Shown here one piece after another: positions 1 to 3,509 of a stretch of DNA of 5,056 nt. The stretch is from Candidatus Moraniibacteriota bacterium. GTDB lineage: Bacteria; Patescibacteriota; Minisyncoccia; Moranbacterales; UBA9337. Where the stretch lies: the NCBI GenBank assembly GCA_003507475.1, contig DNVQ01000048.1:536-5591 (forward strand), read 5' to 3'. The notes under the pieces were generated by a model. That model worked only from the letters and a program-made list of their open reading frames with translations. It made no database searches and was not told the origin of the DNA. The translations under genes and the position numbers were made by a program. Numbering within the stretch: position 1 is the first letter of the stretch; every line of letters begins with the position of its first letter.

Positions 1-26
1 GGAAGCGGATTCAGAGAGGAATAGCA

Positions 27-55
27 TTGACAGGCGATAGCTTGAGTGTTATTCT
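27..55 (+). promoter_or_regulatory. Possible sigma-70 promoter for the rpsF operon
   Basis: TTGACA at 27-32 is a perfect -35 hexamer. It is followed by a 17-base spacer and TATTCT at 50-55, which matches the -10 consensus at 4 of 6 positions. Transcription would start near 62 and give a leader of about 150 bases containing the hairpins at 84-119 and 120-167. The weakness is that the same bases pair into a hairpin (GAATAGCA 19-26 with TGTTATTC 47-54), so this stretch may instead belong to a transcript from further upstream. A rival -10 lies at 187-192. Confidence 0.35.
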
Positions 56-83
56 GAGCTCAATACAACTTAAGAAAGTCCTA

Positions 84-119
84 GGGTGTCTCGCCTTTTT
101 CAAAAAGGATAAGGCACCC
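84..119 (+). other. Leader hairpin
   Basis: GGGTG at 84-88 pairs with CACCC at 115-119, and CCTTTTT at 94-100 pairs with AAAAAGG at 102-108. Partial pairing between the two blocks gives an almost continuous stem. No T-run follows on either strand, so it is not an ordinary rho-independent terminator. It abuts the next hairpin (120-167) directly, giving two stacked stem-loops ahead of rpsF. Its role is unknown; it may be part of the rpsF leader or of a structured RNA that begins upstream of the window. Confidence 0.5.
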
Positions 120-167
120 AAAATAAACTTACCGTTTAAAAGGATTTTCTTTTGGTAAGTTTATTTT
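120..167 (+). promoter_or_regulatory. Candidate S6:S18-binding leader motif (or terminator)
   Basis: A long stem pairs AAAATAAACTTA (120-131) with TAAGTTTATTTT (156-167). Inside it lies CCG at 132-134 followed by TTT, then a small hairpin AAAAG (138-142) with CTTTT (149-153) and a GATTTT loop, then GG at 154-155. A CCG in a bulge flanked by a stem and a hairpin is the published description of the S6:S18 complex-binding motif in rpsF leaders, which mimics the S6:S18 site in 16S rRNA. The UACCG string here also occurs at that rRNA site. The location upstream of rpsF, with rpsR in the same operon, fits. The alternative is an AT-rich terminator: CC can pair with GG to make 14 perfect base pairs, and the 3' arm is T-rich. 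Confidence 0.5.
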
Positions 168-186
168 AATTTAAATAAGTAATTAA

Positions 187-192
187 TATAAT
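187..192 (+). promoter_or_regulatory. Alternative -10 element upstream of rpsF
   Basis: TATAAT is a perfect -10 hexamer. The bases 17 upstream (TTTTAA at 164-169) match a -35 at only 3 of 6 positions, and the surroundings are so AT-rich that chance is a real explanation. If used, transcription would start near 199, leaving a leader under 20 bases that excludes the 120-167 hairpin. That hairpin would then be better read as an upstream terminator. Confidence 0.3.
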
Positions 193-208
193 CCGCATTT
201 TTGGCGGA
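192..208 (+). other. Small hairpin at the rpsF start
   Basis: TCCGC (192-196) pairs with GCGGA (204-208) across a 7-base loop, ending 7 bases before the ATG at 216. The only GC-rich, remotely Shine-Dalgarno-like string near this start (GGCGGA) lies in the 3' arm. The stem could therefore influence ribosome access to rpsF. On the + strand it is followed by an A-run rather than a T-run, so it is not a terminator. Confidence 0.4.
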
Positions 209-215
209 AAAAAAT

Positions 216-902
216 ATGGAATATGAAATTTGTTACCTTATTGGTGAATCAAAAGAAGCCAATTTGGAAAAAATAAGGCCGGTGATTGAAGGAATAATCA
301 CAAAACATAAAGGAACTTTTTTGGAAGGTGAGTTTGTGAGAAAAAGAAGATTATCTTATGACATCAAGGGAGAAGCTAGAGGAACTTACGTAGCTAAAAG
401 ATTTACTGTTCCCTCCAAAGATGAGAGAGAAGAATTATTCCCAGATTATGATATAATGGGAGAAATAAACAAAGAGTTGAGATACAATCAAGATATCTTG
501 AGATATATGGTAGTTAAAACTGACGATCTTCCACCGTTGAAAGATTTAGAAAATATTGAAGAAAAAGCTAAGGCGCAATTTGGGGCAAGAGAACAAGCTA
601 ACAGAGAAAACAAGAAATTTGTAAAACCGCAAGAAAGAGCTGCAGTTAAGGAGGAGACTCCAAGGGTTCAGGAAGTTAAAGCTACTCCTGTGGTTGAAGT
701 AAAAGAACCCAAGGTTGAGGAAGTAAAAACTGAAGAGGTTAAGTCTGAGGAAGTTAAGCCTGAGGAAGTTAAAGTTGAAGAAACTAAGGCTGAAGATGAG
801 GTTGTTGTAGAAGAAAAACCAAAGAAAAAATCTAAGAAAAAAGAAGAAGAGATTTTGGGTGATGACATTGATGAAAAATTAGACGAAATTTTAAACATCT
901 AA
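216..902 (+). CDS. rpsF: Small-subunit ribosomal protein S6 with long charged C-terminal tail
   Basis: The gene encodes 30S ribosomal protein S6, which binds the platform of the small subunit as a heterodimer with S18. I chose ATG 216 because S6 proteins typically open with Met-x-Tyr-Glu (here MEYEI). An in-frame TTG at 201 would add five residues. Residues 1-103 form the S6 fold, with the RGTYV-like strand at 55-59 and DILRYMVVK at 93-101. The protein is 228 residues, against about 130 in E. coli. The extra 104-228 is a low-complexity tail: a Lys/Glu/Gln-rich helix-like part, five tandem EEVK-type pentapeptides (168-192), a lysine patch KPKKKSKKK (201-209) and an acidic end EKLDEILNI. The tail is probably disordered and its function is unknown. 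No convincing Shine-Dalgarno site precedes the start. It heads the rpsF-ssb-rpsR cluster. Confidence 0.96.
   Translation: MEYEICYLIGESKEANLEKIRPVIEGIITKHKGTFLEGEFVRKRRLSYDIKGEARGTYVAKRFTVPSKDEREELFPDYDIMGEINKELRYNQDILRYMVVKTDDLPPLKDLENIEEKAKAQFGAREQANRENKKFVKPQERAAVKEETPRVQEVKATPVVEVKEPKVEEVKTEEVKSEEVKPEEVKVEETKAEDEVVVEEKPKKKSKKKEEEILGDDIDEKLDEILNI
717..791 (+). repeat. 15-base tandem repeat encoding EEVK pentapeptides in S6
   Basis: Five in-frame 15-base units encode EEVKT, EEVKS, EEVKP, EEVKV and EETKA (S6 residues 168-192). A looser EVK/VEVK periodicity precedes them from about residue 153. The units differ at third positions and at the fifth codon, so the array is not freshly amplified. 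It could still change length by slippage or recombination between related strains. Confidence 0.85.
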
Positions 903-912
903 TTTCTTAAGT

Positions 913-948
913 AAAGGTAATTTGCAAAAAATAAGCAAAATTATCTTT
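913..948 (+). other. Hairpin in the rpsF-ssb spacer
   Basis: AAAGGTAATTTGC (913-925) pairs with GCAAAATTATCTTT (935-948) with one G-U pair and one bulged base, around a 9-base A-rich loop. It fills most of the 57-base gap and ends 11 bases before the ssb ATG. No T-run follows, so it is unlikely to terminate transcription. It may tune ssb translation or protect an mRNA end created by processing; both are inferences. Confidence 0.5.
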
Positions 949-959
949 AAAATAAAAAT

Positions 960-1469
960 ATGAATATTAATAAAGTAGTGTTGGTGGGTCGCTTAACTCG
1001 TGATCCAGAAATAAGAACTACTAATACTGGTTCAACAGTGGCTAGTATAAGTTTGGCTACTAATAGTTATTGGACAGATAAAAGTGGTCAGAAAAAAGAA
1101 ACTACTGAATTTCATAATATAGTTATTTTTGGAAAGTTAGCTGAAATTGCCGGTCAATATTTGATCAAAGGTCAGGAAGCTTATTTTGAGGGAAGATTGC
1201 AGTCTAGAAGTTATGTGGGAAAGGATAATGTAGAAAGAAAAGTTACTGAAGTGATTGCTTCTGAGATGCAATTTGGCGCTAAGCCTCAAGGGGCAAGTCA
1301 AGCCGGATACGGAGCTCCAAGAGCAAATGCAACCGGACAACAACAACCAGCTCCTCAAAATAACGCGCAAGCAGCACCTGTTGCTCCCCAAAGAGTTGAG
1401 GAAGAAATTCCTACTATCAACTTAGATGAAGAGCAAGAAGAGGTAAAAATTGAAGATGTGCCATTTTAA
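960..1469 (+). CDS. ssb: Single-stranded DNA-binding protein
   Basis: The protein coats single-stranded DNA during replication, repair and recombination, usually as a tetramer of OB-folds, and recruits partners through its C-terminal tip. At 169 residues it has normal bacterial SSB length. Residues 1-106 are the OB-fold, with NKVVLVGRLTRDPE (4-17), SLATNSYW (31-38) and TEFHNIVIFGKLAE (49-62). The aromatic positions equivalent to E. coli Trp54 and Trp88 appear to be Phe51 and Tyr85, while Trp38 is kept. Residues 107-147 are a Gln/Ala/Pro/Gly-rich flexible linker. The end is acidic and closes with IEDVPF, a version of the classic DDIPF partner-binding tip. The ATG at 960 aligns with the family start; the bases before it are A-rich without a Shine-Dalgarno. 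It lies between rpsF and rpsR, the conserved bacterial position. Confidence 0.97.
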   Translation: MNINKVVLVGRLTRDPEIRTTNTGSTVASISLATNSYWTDKSGQKKETTEFHNIVIFGKLAEIAGQYLIKGQEAYFEGRLQSRSYVGKDNVERKVTEVIASEMQFGAKPQGASQAGYGAPRANATGQQQPAPQNNAQAAPVAPQRVEEEIPTINLDEEQEEVKIEDVPF

Positions 1470-1495
1470 TTTAATTAAGATTATTTGCTTGTTAT

Positions 1496-1512
1496 ATTAA
1501 ATCAGATTTAAT
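1496..1512 (+). other. Short AT-only stem-loop between ssb and rpsR
   Basis: ATTAAAT (1496-1502) and ATTTAAT (1506-1512) form a perfect 7-base-pair palindrome around CAG in the 64-base ssb-rpsR gap. Both arms are pure A/T, the loop is only three bases and no T-run follows, so it is at best a weak structure. The rest of the gap shows nothing I can name. Confidence 0.25.
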
Positions 1513-1533
1513 GTAATTTTAAGCTCTAAAGAA

Positions 1534-1743
1534 ATGATAGAGAAAAAAACTTGTCAATTTTGCCAAGATAAAATAGACAAAATCGACTATAAAAATTCAG
1601 AACTATTGAGAAGATTTGTTAATTCTCAGGGAAAAATTTATCCTCCAAGAAGATTTGGAACTTGTGCCAGACACCAAAAGGTATTAACGAGAGCCATTAA
1701 AAAATCAAGAATAATGGCATTAACACCGATAGTAATAAAATAA
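1534..1743 (+). CDS. rpsR: Small-subunit ribosomal protein S18, zinc-binding (C+) form
   Basis: S18 sits on the 30S platform next to S6 and contacts the 16S rRNA and mRNA path. At 69 residues it has the usual compact length. The core is clear: IDYKNSELLRRFVNSQGKI (17-35), then PPRRFGTCARHQKVLTRAIKKSR (37-59). Cys7 and Cys10 (CQFC) together with Cys44 and His47 (CARH) could bind one zinc. This is the cysteine-containing version that some bacteria keep and others, such as E. coli, have lost. The ATG at 1534 is the first one giving a family-like N-terminus; no Shine-Dalgarno is visible (CTCTAAAGAA precedes it). It probably shares a transcript with rpsF and ssb, and its product would be the partner of S6 in any leader-based feedback. 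Confidence 0.96.
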   Translation: MIEKKTCQFCQDKIDKIDYKNSELLRRFVNSQGKIYPPRRFGTCARHQKVLTRAIKKSRIMALTPIVIK

Positions 1744-1748
1744 TTTTG

Positions 1749-1839
1749 AATTTCGAATTTATAATTTCGAATCAAATCTGAATTTATTAATTTAATAATT
1801 AGGATTTCATTTAAAATTTGAAATTTAAAGTTTGAAATT
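1749..1839 (+). repeat. AT-rich long palindrome filling the rpsR-efp spacer
   Basis: The left half carries AATTTCGAAT twice (1749-1758, 1763-1772) and the right half TTTGAAATT twice (1817-1825, 1831-1839). Both pairs have a 14-base period and are inverted relative to each other. Arms 1749-1772 and 1816-1839 match at 19 of 24 positions. The inner part also pairs (AAATCTGAATT 1774-1784 with AATTAGGATTT 1797-1807, and ATTA/TAAT runs near the centre). Almost the whole 104-base spacer can therefore fold into one AT-only-rich hairpin. It could be a weak terminator or attenuator, an mRNA stabiliser or a small dispersed repeat; the sequence alone does not decide. Confidence 0.6.
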
Positions 1840-1847
1840 AACTCTAA

Positions 1848-2405
1848 ATGTTAAACATTTCAAAAATAAAATCAGGAAAAAATATTGTTCTTGAGGGAGA
1901 ACCTTTCAAGGTTCTTTGGGATGAGCATTCTAAAATGGGAAGAGCTGGAGCTGTCTTGCGAACTAAATTGAAAAATTTAGCCACCGGTGCAGTTTTGGAA
2001 AAAACTTTTCAGGGAGCAGATAAAATAGAGGAGGCTGATATCGAAAAAACTTATGCTCAATATCTATATCAAGATGGAGACGGCTTTGCTTTTATGGATA
2101 GCGCCGACTATGAACAATTTTCTTTGCCCAAAAAAGTTATCGGAGATTTAGCCGATTATCTTGTAGAGGGAGTAGAGGTTTCTATTATTAATTTTAACGG
2201 CAATCCTATCAACATCGAGCTTCCAGTTAAGGTTGAGCTAACCGTAACTCAGGCTCCTCCAGGAATTAAAGGTGATACAGCTTCCAGTGGAGATAAGTTA
2301 GTTACCGTTGAAACAGGGGCCAAAATTACCACTCCCTTATTCATAAATGAAGGAGATAAAATAATTGTAAATACGGAAAAAGGAGAATATGTTTCCCGAG
2401 CCTAG
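1848..2405 (+). CDS. efp: Translation elongation factor P, Arg-tip type
   Basis: EF-P binds between the P and E sites of stalled ribosomes and speeds peptide bonds at consecutive prolines. At 185 residues it has the standard length and three beta-barrel domains: KOW-like 1-63, OB II about 66-128 and OB III about 129-185. Recognisable parts are RTKLKNLATGAVLEKTFQGADK (38-59), APPGIKGDTASSG (135-147) and the terminal GEYVSRA. The tip loop reads SKMGRAGAV, placing Arg32 where E. coli has the Lys34 modified by EpmA/EpmB. Arginine at this site is known from EF-Ps rhamnosylated by EarP in some proteobacteria. No modification enzyme is encoded in the window, so the modification state is unknown. The ATG at 1848 lacks a Shine-Dalgarno. 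Terminator-like structures follow the stop codon. Confidence 0.97.
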   Translation: MLNISKIKSGKNIVLEGEPFKVLWDEHSKMGRAGAVLRTKLKNLATGAVLEKTFQGADKIEEADIEKTYAQYLYQDGDGFAFMDSADYEQFSLPKKVIGDLADYLVEGVEVSIINFNGNPINIELPVKVELTVTQAPPGIKGDTASSGDKLVTVETGAKITTPLFINEGDKIIVNTEKGEYVSRA

Positions 2406-2419
2406 ATAGATGTTGTTTT

Positions 2420-2468
2420 CCCTCTCTCCCTTTGGGAGAGATGTCACTGTATTCAGTGACAGAGAGGG
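2420..2468 (+). repeat. Three-way-junction hairpin element after efp
   Basis: Two perfect 7-base-pair hairpins stand side by side: CTCTCCC (2424-2430) with GGGAGAG (2434-2440), and GTCACTG (2443-2449) with CAGTGAC (2454-2460) around TATT. Outer arms CCCTCTC (2420-2426) and GAGAGGG (2462-2468) also complement each other and share three bases with the first hairpin. The RNA could form a branched or alternative fold. No T-run follows directly. Its GC-richness contrasts with its surroundings and suggests a dispersed palindromic repeat, though it may help define the 3' end of the efp transcript. Confidence 0.6.
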
Positions 2469-2493
2469 CTTCTTGCAACAAAATATACTTTTC

Positions 2494-2521
2494 AAAAAAC
2501 ACGACCAAAATCGTGTTTTTT
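2494..2521 (+). terminator. Rho-independent terminator, probably bidirectional
   Basis: AAAAAACACGA (2494-2504) pairs perfectly with TCGTGTTTTTT (2511-2521) around CCAAAA. The A-run and T-run make it usable on either strand. Weaker flanking arms (TTCTTGCAACA 2470-2480 with TATTGTAAGAA 2524-2534) extend the stem-loop. It lies about 90 bases after efp and would end the rpsF-ssb-rpsR-efp transcription block. Confidence 0.75.
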
Positions 2522-2540
2522 GCTATTGTAAGAACAAAAA

Positions 2541-2568
2541 ATAAGCATATACCTAGGTAAGTACTTAT
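2541..2568. repeat. 28-base dyad centred on CCTAGG
   Basis: The stretch reads the same on both strands at 22 of 28 positions (11 of 14 pairs). The centre is the perfect 8-base palindrome ACCTAGGT (2551-2558) and the ends are ATAAG and CTTAT. Overlapping it is a perfect 10-base palindrome, TAAGTACTTA (2558-2567). With no loop, it resembles a binding site for a dimeric protein more than an RNA hairpin, but nothing in the window identifies such a protein. Confidence 0.4.
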
Positions 2569-2610
2569 ACCATCTCTAAATAACTATTACTCAACTTCAC
2601 GCCTTCAGCA

Positions 2611-2763
2611 TGTCATTCTGGAAAATAGATTTTTACTGCGAAGAAATGAGCAGATAAAAATCATTTATTCAGAATCTCTTGTGCAATACTCGAGATCCTG
2701 AATAAGTGATTTTATATGAATTCACATTCGTTCGCTAAATAAAATCTACTTTTCAGGATGACA
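2611..2763. repeat. REP-doublet-like inverted repeat
   Basis: The left arm 2611-2678 and right arm 2692-2763 are imperfect reverse complements around a 13-base loop. The ends are TGTCATTCTGG and, read inward from the right, TGTCATCCTGA. Each arm is itself a hairpin: TTCTGGAAAATAGATTTTTA pairs with the stretch ending at 2673 (left), and TCCTGAATAAGTGATTTTAT pairs with the stretch ending at 2758 (right). The fold can be two adjacent hairpins or one long one. Weaker symmetry continues outward to about 2578 and 2795 (AAATAAC at both ends). This is the build of a REP doublet or a small non-coding mobile element. It contains no open reading frame, and no clear target-site duplication is seen. Confidence 0.7.
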
Positions 2764-2827
2764 TACTCACGATGGTGATGCGGTAGTGGTTATTTGAATT
2801 GTTTTTAAATGTAAGTGATCTTTTTTC

Positions 2828-2856
2828 TTTACAAAGTACTTTCTGTATGCTTTAAT
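2828..2856 (+). promoter_or_regulatory. Promoter of purE-purC
   Basis: The -35 is TTTACA (2828-2833, 5 of 6 matches), the spacer is exactly 17 bases, and the -10 is TTTAAT (2851-2856, 5 of 6) preceded by the extended-minus-10 TG at 2848-2849. The start would fall near 2863, leaving a leader of about 65 bases before purE. The same layout, with an identical TTTTTTCTTTACA block, lies upstream of the gene at 4576. Confidence 0.75.
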
Positions 2857-2911
2857 TACATAATCGCTAAAGGGGCGAGAAACAGTAGTTTTTTGAACAA
2901 CTCAAGAGTGT

Positions 2912-2919
2912 AAAGGAGG
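2912..2919 (+). promoter_or_regulatory. Strong Shine-Dalgarno site of purE
   Basis: AAAGGAGG ends eight bases before the ATG at 2928, a near-perfect anti-Shine-Dalgarno match that fixes the purE start. The four genes upstream in this window have nothing comparable. Confidence 0.85.
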
Positions 2920-2927
2920 TCGGAATT

Positions 2928-3452
2928 ATGGCAGAAGTAACAGTAGCAATTTTTATAGGAAGCGATTCTGATATTAAAAAAATGTTGCCGGCAAAAGAGT
3001 TCCTTGATAGTTTGGGGATCTCTTGCGAGATGCGCATTACCAGTGCTCATCGCACTGCTGAACGAACCAAGGTGCTGGTTTGTGAATTGGAAAAAGGCGG
3101 ATGCAAGATTTTTCTCTGTGCTGCTGGTATGGCGGCTCATTTAGCTGGCGCCGTGGCCGCTCAAACAATTAAGCTTGTTATCGGTGTGCCCTTAACTTCT
3201 GAAGCTTCGCCCTTGGGCGGAGTTGACGCTTTGCTTTCTACGGTGCAGATGCCTTCAGGTATGCCAGTGGCAACAGTAGCAATCAACGGTGCAAAAAATG
3301 CCGCTTGGCTGGCTGCTGAAATTTTGGCACTTAATGATGCAGTTTTAACTGAAAAGCTTATCGCTAAAAGGGTAAAAACTGCTAAGGAAACAGAAGAGGC
3401 AGATAAAAATCTTCAGCAAAATATAAAGTATATGTTTACGAGTCCTGAGTAA
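2928..3452 (+). CDS. purE: N5-carboxyaminoimidazole ribonucleotide mutase / AIR carboxylase subunit PurE
   Basis: PurE makes 4-carboxy-AIR in de novo purine synthesis, in the cytoplasm, typically as an octamer. Its 174 residues match the family. Visible motifs are the phosphate loop IGSDSD (10-15), SAHRT (39-43) with the catalytic His41, AAGMAAHLAG (65-74), GVPL (86-89) and GGVDALLSTVQMPSGMPVATVAI (97-119). SAHRT and AHL fit class I, which rearranges the N5-CAIR made by PurK. Two variations stand out: GMAAHLAG where E. coli has GGAAHLPG, and INGAKNAA (119-126), two residues shorter than the usual IGKAGAxNAA. No purK is in the window, so whether it acts as a mutase or directly on AIR plus CO2 is unresolved. 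It is the first gene of a two-gene operon with purC, 57 bases apart. It is richer in G+C and in CGN arginine codons than the ribosomal genes. Confidence 0.95.
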   Translation: MAEVTVAIFIGSDSDIKKMLPAKEFLDSLGISCEMRITSAHRTAERTKVLVCELEKGGCKIFLCAAGMAAHLAGAVAAQTIKLVIGVPLTSEASPLGGVDALLSTVQMPSGMPVATVAINGAKNAAWLAAEILALNDAVLTEKLIAKRVKTAKETEEADKNLQQNIKYMFTSPE

Positions 3453-3494
3453 CAAAAATCGATGATTTTCATAAACAGATTGTCAAATTGATTG

Positions 3495-3501
3495 AAGGAG
3501 G
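3495..3501 (+). promoter_or_regulatory. Strong Shine-Dalgarno site of purC
   Basis: AAGGAGG lies eight bases before ATG 3510 and decides the start. A frame-matched TTG at 3492 lies upstream of this site and would place the Shine-Dalgarno inside the coding region, so it is rejected. Confidence 0.85.
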
Positions 3502-3509
3502 ATGAAATT

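Noticed and set aside
3..158. Open frame without a start from base 3 to a TAA at 156-158, as if the end of an upstream gene
   Set aside because: It covers 51 codons, runs straight through two long hairpins, resembles no protein I know, and a run of this length is not rare over six frames.
201..215. TTG 201 as the rpsF start (five extra residues)
   Set aside because: The S6 family starts at Met-x-Tyr-Glu, which is ATG 216. The TTG lies inside a hairpin loop and has no ribosome site.
668..898. Reverse-strand frame rich in Ser/Thr opposite the S6 tail
   Set aside because: It is the mirror of the Glu/Lys-rich repeat codons, with no ribosome site or family resemblance.
2611..2763. CRISPR-like array in the efp-purE spacer
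   Set aside because: The repeats are two inverted arms, not regularly spaced direct repeats with unique spacers, and no cas gene is present.
2856..3140. Reverse-strand frame overlapping the start of purE
   Set aside because: It is antisense to a clear purE, covers its promoter and Shine-Dalgarno, and has no recognisable domain.
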